A program made the position numbers and the translations under genes. A model generated the notes under the pieces. That model saw only the letters and a program-made list of their open reading frames with translations, ran no database searches and was not told the DNA's origin. Of a stretch of DNA of 64,000 bases, positions 1-10,771 are shown one piece after another (the first letter of the stretch is position 1; the number at the start of each line of letters is the position of its first letter). The stretch is from Stercorarius parasiticus (taxonomy: Eukaryota > Chordata > Aves > Charadriiformes > Stercorariidae): contig VWZL01002000.1 of NCBI GenBank assembly GCA_013396915.1, forward strand, positions 453,497 through 517,496, given 5' to 3'.

Positions 1-470
1 TCTCTTTAATTGTTTTTAGACTAAACACGTCGTACAAAGAATTCGAGGCTCCACCACTCCCCCTTGAAGACGAGTCTTTGTCCCTCAATCTGTTGGGTTC
101 CTCCCCTTTCTTCCTCACCCCCCGGAGCATTCCATTGCTGTTTATTTTCTCAAACCCTGGAACACAGCTCACGTTTAGCACCTGCGGGAGGCGAGGAGGA
201 GCTCCGCCGCCGCCGCGCTCCTCTAGAGGGGCCAGCAAAGGAACTGCATCGCAATGCCGCAGCGGAAAGCTTAAAAATCGCTACCGAGACCTGGGCCCAA
301 GCACAACTGGGCACAAACGAGAGTCAAATGTGGACCAGGTGAGGAAGCAAGGGATTAAACGGACTCACTTTACTGTCTCGCTGAAAATGAATCCATCCCG
401 ACCTGACTTAAAGCACTGCAAAGCTGCTGTAAGGCACGTGCTAGAATTCAGAGGGCGTCGTACACACTCT
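1..470. promoter_or_regulatory. CpG-dense block, candidate promoter and first exon of an unseen gene
   Basis: The only CpG-rich stretch in 64 kb. About fifteen CpGs fall between 160 and 330, including a short GCC run near 206-217, with more around 27-45 and 430-462. On the plus strand a good splice donor, CAG|GTGAGG, ends a possible first exon at 338. Two ATGs precede it: at 254, a six-codon ORF, and at 328, in a weak context. On the minus strand another GGTGAGG donor-like site lies near 108-125, so direction is uncertain. Synteny in mammals would put LIX1 beyond LNPEP, but nothing here matches LIX1. Confidence 0.4.
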
Positions 471-1280
471 CTAACTTGGTCCTATTCCTGACCTATTTCA
501 AAGCATTTTTTTGTGTGGAAAGAGGTAGATCTGGTATAACCCCAGTCTTCCAGCTTTCATGCACCTGTGAGATTCTCTTGTGTGAGTGAGGGAAATCCTT
601 ATCTCAATAGTATATCTCAATGGCTCTTGCCCTAACAGAAATAAAAAAGGTTTGCAGAACTCAGAGTATTCTTCAGAAAGGAAATAATTAATTTAAGTTC
701 TTCTCTCTCTGTTCACTCACTTTTTATGTTGTCATTTTATCTCATGTTTTCATTCTTCTGAATTATTCTGAAGTATATGAACTTAAGTGTCTGAGTGCTC
801 TTAACTTAATTTTGGTCCTGTCATTTACAAAGATCCTTCTTCACAGACTGGTTACATAACTTCAGTCTCTTTAAGGTGTATTCTAATTCCAGTTTATATT
901 CTACTACTCCACCAATTTTGCTCCAGAATTTGATGTGTCAGATTAAAAATATTGGTATTCCAGTTTTTGGGGTGACAGAGGTGCTACATGTTCAAAGCAC
1001 ACGACACAGGGATGAAGAAACCCTGTGTCAGGGAATTCTTTTGATAGAAGCTCAGTGCTCTATTTTTTTTTTTTTTTCCTCTCTGAAAAAATATAAGGAA
1101 ACACTTGTGCATTTAGGCTAGATTTTGACTAAGTGCTGCGTCATTGCAGCAATGCATTCAGTCACTAAGTAATCCGCAAATTTTGGTTTTAGATTTTTTT
1201 GGGATCTTGAATGACGCTTTGTCACACTTTTCTGTGTTTCAATAATAGCTATCGTGAAAAGATGAACAGGATGGTAGGTA
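339..1280. other. non-coding interval
   Basis: AT-rich unique sequence with a T run near 1061-1078. No recognisable repeat and no convincing exon. Confidence 0.6.
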
Positions 1281-1286
1281 TTTATT
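1281..1286 (-). terminator. possible poly(A) signal for the exon candidate above
   Basis: AATAAA on the minus strand about 225 bases beyond the stop at 1510. It supports a terminal-exon reading only weakly, as the region is AT-rich. Confidence 0.25.
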
Positions 1287-1509
1287 AGAACAAATAGTCA
1301 GCTGGTTACCTGTACATACTATGTGTACTGTACCACACATGCTGACCCAAATCACTAGTCCAAAGAATAAGGCACTAAGAAAAGCAGCATATTTATAGTT
1401 TTCTTTTTAAATGATACCCGTAAGTAGATATTCTGCCATGTTTAGAGTATTTGTTTTCTTTTCAGGATCAATTCCTTATGCTGCACAGGAGCACTGTGAA
1501 ATAGTGATG

Positions 1510-1797
1510 TCAAACAAAATGTATTTGTGACAAAAAATGGAATTGAAATATAACAAGGGAGGGGAATAGCTTAATAAAAATATTTATTGAAAAAAATCCC
1601 ATCAGCGTCATTTGGCTGTAATAAGGAAGTAAAATGCTGAGCTTGACTATGGTAATCAGGATGCAAACAGCTAGCACCATGAGCAGGATGGTTTGGCAAC
1701 ATTTTGAATGTTTTTTTTCTCTCTCTCTATTTTTTAACAAGGTATCATAACCAGGAGTATAAATATCCCCCATCCGGAACTGTAGATCATTATGATT
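1510..1797 (-). CDS. unidentified exon candidate encoding a tail plus a membrane segment
   Basis: On the minus strand a very strong acceptor (a long T tract then 'cttctag') opens at about 1797. The reading frame then runs 95 codons to a stop at 1510. It includes 'MGDIYTPGYDTLLKNRERE' (ATG at 1771-1773), then a KCC-start hydrophobic run of about 27 residues rich in I, L and V ending 'LLPYYSQM'. An AATAAA lies at 1281-1286, about 225 bases past the stop. It could be the last exon of a tail-anchored protein, or the first coding exon of a type II membrane protein. I do not recognise the family and see no partner exon, so it may be a chance ORF. Confidence 0.33.
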   Translation of the reverse strand, partial: NHNDLQFRMGDIYTPGYDTLLKNREREKKHSKCCQTILLMVLAVCILITIVKLSILLPYYSQMTLMGFFSINIFIKLFPSLVIFQFHFLSQIHFV

Positions 1798-3226
1798 TTC
1801 CTAGAAGAAAAAACAAAAAATGAACTCAGTTCCCCTCTCTTGCACATAAAGTCATTAAAACATACCCAGAAGTATTTTGGCTACAATCAAATAGTGATTA
1901 ATGAATTTAAGGCATCACAACTCAAATGTGACTCTCACTTGAACGTAGGTTGCGCTACTTGCCAGATGCTGCAAATGTTCCACTGGGGAAAACTGAAACC
2001 ACGCTTTTCATCCAGGAGCCAAATGTAGGACACCAGCCATTGAAATGTGATTAAAAAACCAAAAAGAAACCATGTTGTCTCTCAAGAAGAGATGTCGCTT
2101 TGTAAACGCAGATCTGAGTCTCTTTCCAAAAAAAGGGAACAGGAGGAAAAAAAACAAAAGTAACCTTAAAACTGATTTGTGCCAACCCATAGGCAGGCAG
2201 TGGATGAGGCTAAGAAAATGTATGTTATTTGATAATAGAATGATGTTATGAACAGTTAATAAAATGGGCATACAGTACTTAAGTGCCTTGTTTATAGTCC
2301 TCTATATAAATGGGGAAGTTGAGTTGCAGGGAATGGCAGTTTAAGACTTCATCTAGTCACAAAGGTGGTGTTCTGCAGAATTGAAATTCCTGGAGTCTAA
2401 CCAGATACATAAACTTCTTTTCTAGATCAGACTCGTGATAGTGTCATATCTGTAGTCTTATTTGCTTCTGTAATCCCACAGAAGAACCAAGCGGGCTGCA
2501 CAGTTGTTCACGTCAGCACACGCACAGAGCTCATAGCAATTCACTTTGCGCAAAGGCAGTGCAATGGCGTGTTACCATTATGTGGCTGGCTAAGTTAGAG
2601 TGCAGCGAGTGCCTATCATAGTCTTGCATGGTCCAGGTAGGGGTCTTTTTCTTCTCCTGCCAGTCATCATCCACCTGGATATCACTACACAAGGGGTTGC
2701 TTTTGATTGTGGATTTCAAGGTGATGGGTGTAATGTGTTTCCCGAGGGCTTTTCTATCATTTCTTGACTGACCCCATTTGAGTCTGAGCCCAGCAGCTCA
2801 GTGATGTTTCTCTTTTCTCTCTGCAAGGCACAAGTTAGATCAGAAATTGGCTTTCATCTTCGTTTACCTATGACACGGGCCCCCTTCCAGAGTTATCATT
2901 TGTAGTATGATCGAACTGTTTGTAAAATTACACATGCAACAATTTCTCTGGCAAACATCTACAATGCAGTAAAGGAGCCTGGCTGTTCACTCTGTGCAGA
3001 TTTCATCCTTCTGGGGAAAGTACATGGGTACAATATGAACATTGAGTGCTTTTCCAAATGTGAACTGGCATTATAATGCCTGCTGAAAGAAAGCCTCTGC
3101 TTTAGGAAAACAGTGCTATGGAGCACTGCGGTAGAAGATGCAGTTCTGATGAAAGTGAGGGGGATATGCTGCAAAAGCAGAGCTGTAAGGACAAAGCAGT
3201 ATGAAGAACCAGGGTAATGCTGTGAT
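1798..3226. other. non-coding interval
   Basis: Unique-looking AT-rich DNA. The short ORFs here lack splice context or family features. No repeat recognised. Confidence 0.55.
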
Positions 3227-4165
3227 CACTATCCCTTGGCAGTGCTTTCACAGCCCCACAAACATTGGGCCTCCACGCTCGCCTATCACCTTAATGGTAA
3301 AACCAACATTTCTCACTCTCATCAGAGCCTAGCTCTGAAATTGGAAATGTCCAGCAATTGCTCCCACAAGAAAGATGCCATTACATAAAGCTGTTTCTCT
3401 CCATCACTATCCCTTGGCAGTACTTTCAGGGCCAATAAACACTGGGCTCTGTGCTTGCCTAGTGTCTTAATGGTCAAAACAGTATTTCTTACTCTCGTCA
3501 TAGCCCAGCTCCCGAACTGGAATTGTCCTGCGATTGCACCCACATGAAAGCTGCCAGGACTGACAGCTGTTGCTTTCCAACACTACCCCTTGGCAGCACT
3601 TTCAGAGCCCTCAAAACACTGGGGGCTCCGCACTTCCCTGGCAGCTTAAGTGACAAAACAATATTTCTCATTCTCACCAGAGCCCAACTTAAAAATTGAA
3701 AACGTCCAGTGACTGGTCCCACACCAAAGGTACCAGGAGGGAAAGATGTTGCTTGCCCTCACTGACCCTTGGCAGCGCTTTCACCGCCCTACAAACAGGG
3801 CTCTGCGCTTTCCTGGTGACTTAATCCTCAAAACATTTCTCACTCTCGCCAGAGCCAGGCTCAAAAATTTCAAACATCCAGTAATTGCTTCCACACCAAA
3901 GGTGTCAGGAGGGAAAGATGTTTCTTGCCCTCACTGTCCCTTGGCAGCAGTTTCACATTCCCAGCAACTGTGGGGCTCTACTCTTGCTTAACGACTTATC
4001 GCTCTTGCCAGAGCCAGGCTCAAAAATTTAAAGCGTCCAGCGACTTCTCCCACACGGAATGTGTCAGGACTGAAAGCTGTTACTTGCCCTCACTGTTCCT
4101 TTGCAGTGCTTTCACAGCACCACCAACGTTGGGGCTCTGAGCTTCCCTACCTACTTAATGGTCCA
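3227..4165 (+). repeat. tandem array, about 177-bp unit, 5-6 diverged copies
   Basis: Units begin 'cactatcccttggcagtgct' at 3227 and recur at 3405, 3581, 3760, 3932 and 4091 (spacings 178, 176, 179, 172, 159). The last is cut short near 4165. Each unit also shares 'tttctcactctcgccagagcc' mid-unit and '...cacaccaaaggt' later. Copies are clearly diverged, so the array is old. Short ORFs in it (for example 3498-3722 minus) are by-products of the repetition. Confidence 0.9.
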
Positions 4166-4179
4166 AGCAAGCTCGTGGA

Positions 4180-4800
4180 TGTAGTGATGCACTTCAGTTA
4201 TAATAGAGAAGTAGTAACATATTTATTGATATAAAACAAAGATTTAACAAAGTTTGATAGTAAATGCAACTGTGGCTTAACAAGATTTGATGGCAAGGTA
4301 CACTTTGTTATTTACTGCACAGAGGACAGAGTCAGACAAAACTGTCAGGGAAACCCTCACGTTGAGTCAAGGTTTAGAAAGGACGCCCTTGCTTTCTAAA
4401 CTCCTTCTCAGAGTGGAGTCTAGGTGCATCTGGATCTAATCCTAATCCCAGATTTGGTCAATGGTTTATACCTATCCTTTATATCACATGTCTAAGATTT
4501 CAAAGTTTAGCATGCAATTAATCACTTACCAAGAATCTGTTGCAGCAAGGAAGCTCTCAACCTCGAGATGTAACCTTAAAAAGCATCCCTACTCAAGGGG
4601 AGATCCTGGGGTGCAGTCCACTGTCATTCAGGAAAGCTCAGCGGGCCCTAGCCTGTCCACTGTTTATAGAGCAAGATGATTGACCTATAGTCATATTTGC
4701 AAACCAGCAAGACATCTGGATACCACGATGCAATCCATCCCCCAAAGTCCAATGTAAGCTGCTGCAGCCATCTCAAGCCCCACTGTTGGTTATGATTATG
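4180..4800 (-). mobile_element. possible LTR fragment of another ERV
   Basis: Between the array and the pol remnant. It has the look of an avian retroviral LTR read on the minus strand: repeated 'gatttgatggcaaggtacac'-like and 'tttaacaaagtttgatag' phrases and AATAAATATG on the minus strand near 4210. I could not fix its ends or find the TG...CA borders. Confidence 0.3.
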
Positions 4801-4848
4801 GGAAATCCTGGCTGCACAGGAATCCTGGAAGTGATCTTGTAGTGGCTA

Positions 4849-6789
4849 GAGGGCTGAAATTTTGGAGTGTCGCCAGAGGAGGTGACTCATGCTGCAGAAG
4901 TCCTTCTGTATAATAAATTACCAGAAAATGAAAAGCAATACGCCATGTTTACAGATGGATGCTGTTATATTGTGGGAAAACATGAAAGGTGGAAAGCTGC
5001 TATGTGGAGTCCTGTGTGACAAGTCGCAGAAATTGCTGAAGGGTAAGGAGTCAGTTTGCAGTGTTGAAAGCCATCCAGCTGGCTTTAGATATTGCTGAAT
5101 GAGAAAAATGTCCCGTACTTTAATCTCTGTACAGATTCATGGATGGTGCCAAATGCTCTGTGTGGCTGGGTGCAGCAATGGAAGCAGACCAACTGGCAGC
5201 ACAGAGGTAAACCCACCTGGGCTGCTGAATTATGGAAAGATATGGCTGCTCAGGTAGAGAACCTGGTTGTAAAACTATGTCATGTGGATGCTCACATACC
5301 CGAGAGATTGAAGAACACTGAAGAACATCGAAACAATGAGCAGGTAGACCAGGCTGCTAGAATTGATGTGGCTCAGTTAGATCTGGATTTGGAACATAAG
5401 GGTGAGCTATTTATAACTCAGTGGGCCTATGATACATCAGAACATTTAGGAAGGGATGCAACATACAAATGGGCTCACCATCAAGGGGTGGACTTGACCA
5501 TTGATGCCATTGCACAGATTATCCATGAATGTAAAACGTGTGCCATAATCAAGCAAGACAAGCATTTAAAGCCTTTTTGGTGTAGAGGATAATGGCTGAA
5601 ATATCAATATATGGAAGCCTGGCAAATTGATTATATCATGCTACCATGAAACCACCATGACAAGCACCATGTGCTTACAGTAGTGGAGGAAACTAATGGA
5701 TGGTTGGAAACACCCTGTGAACAATGCCACTGCCCAAAATACTATCTTGGGCCTTGAAAAGCAAGTTTTATGGTGACAGTGCACTCCTGAAAGAATTGAA
5801 TCAGATAACGGGACTCATTTCCAAAACAACCTCATAAACATCTGGGACAAGGAGCATGACACTGACTGGGTGTTTGAGACTCCCTATCACACACCAGCCT
5901 CTGGGAAAACTGAACAATACAACGGACTGTTAAAAACCACACTGAGAGCAACGGGTACTGGGACATTCAAGCACTGGGATACAAATTTAGCAGAAGTCAC
6001 TTGGCTAGTTAACACTCGAGGATCTGCCAGTTGACCTGGCCCTCTCCAGTCAAAACCCTGAAGCACTGCAGAAGGAGATAAGGTTCCTGCAGTACATATA
6101 AGGAACTTGTTGGGAAACACACTCTGGGTTATCCCTTCCTCAGGAAAGGGCAAACATATTCATGGTATTGTTTTTGCTCAAGGACCTGACTGATGAAGGA
6201 CTTGGTGGGAAATGCAGAAGGATGGGGGAGTCCAGTGTGTACCTCAAGGTGATTCAGTCCTGGGTGAAAATAATCCGTGATTTGAGTTGTATGATGGCAG
6301 TGTTACACGATGCTGTATGTCACCAGTGCTGTGTCTGCCTTATGTCAAAGGTATTATAGCAGGAACCTCTAACTGCTAGCCAGGTTAGAGGCAAGAGGAG
6401 GAATTCATCACAATGTTAAACCTTATTGCCTAGTCCAAAGGGACCAGGGGTGGAGACGGTAATGGATATACCTTTAAATTGTTGTAATTTGAGTTGCATG
6501 TTATAGAAAGTATGAAAACACCTGAACCAATTAAGGATGAACCTCACAATAAACAGTGCAACTGCAGCAGTGACCCAACTTGAGCTGGTTTTGGTGCCCA
6601 GTAACTCCACGCAATGCACCACCTCTCCTTTCCTGAGTGAATACCATAACAGATTAAGCCTAAATGAACTCAATGAGCATTTTATGGATATGTATGGACA
6701 TTTTGGAGGAAGAGGTGGTTAATGAGGATGTTTTGCAATAATGTGGGACCTGAACATGACGTAAATGGTATGGAATAAGGGGTGGAGAA
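4849..6789 (+). pseudogene. ERV-L-like pol remnant: RNase H and integrase, broken
   Basis: Decayed retroviral pol, 5'-truncated. RNase H pieces come first: 'FTDG' near 4950, 'CTDSW' near 5130, 'HVDAHIPE' near 5282 and 'NNEQVDQAARI'. The integrase zinc finger follows (HHQG near 5477, then CKTC near 5532), then the integrase core with 'WQIDY', 'ESDNGTHF' and 'YNGLL' spread over more than one frame with stops. The longest open stretch is 5092-5592. The 3' part (about 6150-6770) has no recognisable domain. This order and the motif types fit class III ERV-L elements. A purine tract at about 6770-6789 abuts the LTR. Not functional. Confidence 0.88.
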
Positions 6790-7388
6790 TGTGTTGGCTT
6801 TGGCTGAGATAAATTTCTTCATGGTACCTTGTACAGAGCTACATTCTGGATTTGTGCTTGCAATACTGTTGATAACACTCTGATGTTTTAGTTGCTGCTG
6901 AGCAGTGCTTACAAAATGTCAAGGTATTTTCTACTCCTCATACTGCCCCGCCAGTGAATAGGTTGGAAGTACAAAAATAGTTGGGAGGGAACACTGTTGG
7001 GACAACTGACCCCATTTGCCAAAGGGATATTCCATACCACAGAGTCATGCTCAGCAATAAAACTGGGGGCAAAGGCTGGTGGGGGAGTCCACTTTTCAGG
7101 GACTGGCTAGGTATCAGTCCATTGGTGGTGAGCAATTGCTTTCATTTGCATCACTTGTCTTTCTTGGGTTTTAACTTTCCTCTCTCTCTTTGTTTGGGTT
7201 TTTTTTTTTTCTTCTCCTTACTACTCTTTTTTTTAGACTATTATTTCTTTTTAATTTTAAACTGTTTGTATCTCAACCCATGAGTTTCTTTCATACTTTT
7301 ACCCTTCCTATTCTTCCCCCATCCCATGGGGGAAAGTGAGCAAGTGGCTGTGTGGTGCTTAGTTGCTGGCTGGGGTTAAACCACAACA
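6790..7388 (+). mobile_element. 3' LTR of the 4849-7388 ERV-L element
   Basis: Starts 'tgtgttggctttggctgaga' right after a polypurine tract and ends 'ggggttaaaccacaaca'. Contains 'cataccacagagtcatgctc' and AATAAA at 7056-7061, then T-rich DNA. It lines up along its length with the solo LTR at 60743-61328 and partly with the LTR at 23765. About 599 bp. Confidence 0.85.
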
Positions 7389-7389
7389 C

Positions 7390-7860
7390 ATGGCCACACC
7401 TGTGTGGGAACCTTAGGTGGTGGGCGTCTGTTTCGGAGCTGGTCTCTGGTGAGGCTGGGGGCAGGGGTAGTTGAGGGTTAGCTGGTAAAGCAGGCACAGA
7501 GCCACGGTGTTAGTGGGGCTGTGAAGGGGCTGCCAAGGGAAAGTAAGGGCCACCAACAGCTTTCAGTCCTGGCCACTTCTGTGTGGAAGCCCTAGGTGGT
7601 GGTTGTCCATTTTGGAGCAGGGCTCTGATGAGGGTGAGGGGGTCGGTGGGGATTAAGTGGTAGAGCAAGGGTAGATCTCCAGTGTTTGTGGGGCTGTGAG
7701 GGGGCTGCCAAAGGAAGGCAAAGGCTGCTAACAGCTTTCAGTCCTGGCCACTTCTGTGTCGGATCCATACCTGGCGAGTGTGTATTTGGAACCTGGGCTC
7801 TGGCTGTGGAGCTGGGACAGGGCTGCTGGGAGGAGGTTCCCCCACAAACTCCCCAGCTTT
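7390..7860 (-). repeat. second tandem array, about 178-bp unit, inverted relative to 3227-4165
   Basis: Units start 'tggccacacctgtgtgggaa' at 7390, and near-copies start at 7569 and 7746 (the last truncated). Read on the minus strand, the unit contains 'ggactgaaagctgtt', 'tcccttggcagccccttcac' and 'cctcaccagag', in the same order and spacing as the 3227-4165 units. The two arrays are therefore the same repeat family in opposite orientation. Confidence 0.8.
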
Positions 7861-9038
7861 CCAGATTTTCTTTGTATAGTTTGCTGTCTAGAAGTCAGCT
7901 CCATGCTATTTCCTCATAATTGCTATTAAAATATTTGAATAAACTGGTATATTCTTTAAATTCCACAGCAGAAATCAGGAGGAAGATGGGATCTTCTTCC
8001 ACATTTTCCATTTGAAATTTTATATGCCTTAATACTGCAGTCGGGGAGGAGGTAAAACCCACGCAAGGGGACAGAAGTGATAGAAAAGTGAACATTTACT
8101 ACTGACTTCTCATTTAATATGAAGAAGTGACTAGAAAGAAGAGATGACATATAGATATATATATACACACACACAAATATGCAAAGATGGAACTAATATT
8201 TCTGTAGAGATTCCAAAGATTTAAAATAAAGGAGAAAATGAAGCCATAACACATGGTAGTACAAAAATTCCAAGAATATACTTAATTACAATTCTAACTC
8301 CATAACTTACAAGCAGTATGATTTATTTTCAATGCTTTTACTGTCAGTTCCTTCTTCAGTGCATGTAAAAATTATTCATTTCAAGGCCTTTTGGGTAAAC
8401 AAGTGTTTGCACACTCTAAAGGTCTAACATTCTTTCTGATAATTTCAAGGTTAAAAATGACATCTGCAATTCAAATGTGAGCTGGAAAATGAGGAATTTT
8501 TTTTCCAGAAGTTTTGATAGATATTCTGAAAAGATGGGAGAAGTATGGTATGGCTTAAGCAATCACAGGTTACAATTTTTGCTAACCAAATAAACAGCTT
8601 TTGCTGCAGTTTCATAAATAAAGTCATTCAATTTGAATTACCCTGTGAAGAATTTTTAAGTCCACTTATTTAACTCTAATTCAAACTATTATCTCCTTCA
8701 GAATTTACGGTAGCTGAAATGAAATTAGTCCAATTAAAATAGTACAACTTCTAATTGCTAGTGCTTTCATCATAGTTTATAACTGATCACATAACTGGAT
8801 GATGATAAGAAAACAACAGGTCTGAATCTGCTTGCATGAAACCACAAAAGGTGCATTGGTAGTGAAATGAATAGAAAGGTCTTCAGATAAAAAGGTATGT
8901 TTACTCTTGCATGTGTTGCATATACATGCTATACTTCAAAAATGGCCTTTTTCACTGCTTTTGAAAGAGATGCAGATTGCACAGTAGACGTTTCACTTTT
9001 CTAATGTAGTACACTAGGGCTTTAGATCCTCTTCTTTA
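7861..9038. other. non-coding interval with a short TA/CA microsatellite
   Basis: AT-rich unique DNA. (TA)n(CA)n lies at about 8154-8176. No gene seen. Confidence 0.6.
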
Positions 9039-9145
9039 AATCATAGAATCATAAAATGGTTTGGGTTGGAAGGGACCTAAAGATCATCTACCTCCAACCC
9101 CCCTGCCAGGGGCAGGGACAGCTCCCACTAGACCAGGTTTCTCCA
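9039..9145 (-). mobile_element. CR1 LINE 3' end
   Basis: 'aatcatagaatcataaaatg' followed by 'ggttgggttggaagggacc' is the mirror image of the CR1 3' terminus. It breaks off after 'ctagaccaggttt', where the orientation flips. Confidence 0.88.
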
Positions 9146-9164
9146 CCATTTCATGGTCACTGCA

Positions 9165-9487
9165 TGGTCTCACCAATAAGGAGGGGCTGGTGGGGCATGT
9201 GAAGCTCAAGGGCAGCCCTGGCTGCAGTGATCATGAAATAGTGGAGTTCAAGATCCTTAGGGCAGTGAGGAGGACACAGAGCGAGCTCCCTAGCCTGGAC
9301 TTCAGGAGAGCAGATTTTAGCCTCTCCAGGGGTCTGCTAGGCAGAGTACCATGGGATAAACCTCAGAGGGAAGAGGGGCCCAAGGAAGCTTGTTAATATT
9401 CAAGGATCACCTTCTGTAAACTCAGGAGAGATGTATCCCAACAAAGGAAGTCAGGCAAAAATGCCAGGAGGACTGCATGGATGAACT
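9165..9487 (+). mobile_element. CR1 ORF2 fragment, inverted relative to the adjacent 3' end
   Basis: Plus-strand frame contains 'GCSDHEIVEFKILRAVRRTQ', then 'LDFRRADFSLSRGLLGRVPW', a CR1 ORF2 segment between the endonuclease and reverse transcriptase. The nucleotide similarity continues to about 9487 in other frames. Confidence 0.85.
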
Positions 9488-10107
9488 CTGAAGATTTGAA
9501 AAGACTTTGAAGATTTTTCTCACAAGTATTTTCACAATAGCAGAACATCAAATCATTAAAATGCAAATGAGAAGCATTTCTAAAGCTAATGTCATAAAGA
9601 GTGAGCGATGTTCACAAATTATACTGTGATATGCAAGTTATCAGGCACGGAAAAAACAAGTTTAGTCAAATGAAGTGGTTGACATGTATTAATTGCAGAC
9701 CCTCTGCCACAAGTGGTGAAATTAAAAATCAGTAGTCAAGAGGGCACAAACCAGTAATTGGTCTAACAGATGAACCTATTTTGTGTGATTTCCTGCGATT
9801 TTGTGCAGTTGCTTATAGATAATAGAGCAAGATGAGTTACAGTTCAATGATTAATGATGACATTCTCAAAAATGTCAAATAAATTCAAAGTAAAGGTTCA
9901 AAGGTCACATCAGTGTTTCTGGAAATCCCATCTTTAAAACACTTGTTTTTGCTATCTGGTTTTTGTGTTCCATATTACTACCCAGCCACCTTATACATTA
10001 AAGTGTATACTATTAGCATGAGACTATTATTTTTGTGTGTGTGTGTGTAATTCCTAAAGAATACTGTGAAAATAAAAAATCCAAACTTAAATAAAATTTG
10101 AACCTTA
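9488..10107. other. non-coding interval, possible extended LNPEP 3' UTR
   Basis: AT-rich, with (TG)n at 10034-10048. Nothing else recognised. Confidence 0.5.
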
Positions 10108-10113
10108 TTTATT
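10108..10113 (-). terminator. candidate LNPEP poly(A) signal AATAAA
   Basis: First AATAAA on the minus strand after the LNPEP stop, about 530 bases downstream. An ATTAAA lies nearer, around 10394. Mammalian LNPEP has much longer 3' UTRs, so this could be only a proximal site, or unused. Confidence 0.35.
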
Positions 10114-10639
10114 TCACCTCAAACTGGTGTACTTTATAAGATCCACTACTACTTATGTATTTGAAGGATGATTTTGTTTCACAACAGCTTCTATATCTAC
10201 AAATGTGGCAACCACCTACAGTTTTGCATTAAAAAAAAAAATCTACTGCTCATGGAGCAATCTGCAAAGTAGTAACAGTTCATGGTAACTCTTTCTTTCT
10301 GACACTGATTGTCGATTGTCAATATTAACCCACTGCTAAGAAAGTACAACACAACTCCAACTAAAGGGCATACGTTTCAAATATAAACTCATATTTAATC
10401 ATTTGTGCAGATGTTTGGTCTATAGATGAAAACAGTTTCAGAATAAATACTTACATCTTGCTCATAAATGCTCCAAGAAAAATAAAAATTTATCTGAGAC
10501 ATGCCCTGAGCTATCTAGATTCCTTAATAGTGCAAACAATGCTGCAGTGATGCCTGATTTCACCCTGGGTTTTGTAAAAGCAACACAGCAACTGCCCACA
10601 GAGCTCCTAAATGGCTGACACACCACAGCATTATGCACA

Positions 10640-10771
10640 CTACAGCAGTTTTCGTAGCTTTGCTAAGTTCCTCTCCATCCACTGGATATTGAACTGAATT
10701 GTGTCAATTGCCTCTTTTACACAACGCAGTTGAGAGCTCTCCTCTGATTTTGACTCAAAAAATGACTTCAC
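10640..10771 (-). CDS. LNPEP: LNPEP exon 18: C-terminus and stop
   Basis: 132 bp including the TAG stop, residues 982-1024. Reads '[20 protein letters not shown]', then '[10 protein letters not shown]', ending 'LRKLL'. Same end as human within one residue, though the last few residues differ. Acceptor 'tatgcag'. Confidence 0.96.
   Translation of the reverse strand: MKSFFESKSEESSQLRCVKEAIDTIQFNIQWMERNLAKLRKLL

Noticed and set aside
78..491. 137-codon plus-strand frame across the CpG block
   Set aside because: It runs through the likely splice donor at 339-340 and has low-complexity Pro/Arg content typical of GC-rich 5' UTRs.
3322..3722. Overlapping minus-strand ORFs with similar proteins, looking like a small gene family
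   Set aside because: They are translations of the 177-bp tandem repeat units, with no start or splice logic.
3227..4165. CRISPR-like regular spacing
   Set aside because: Units are continuous diverged tandem copies without unique spacers, in a vertebrate genome.
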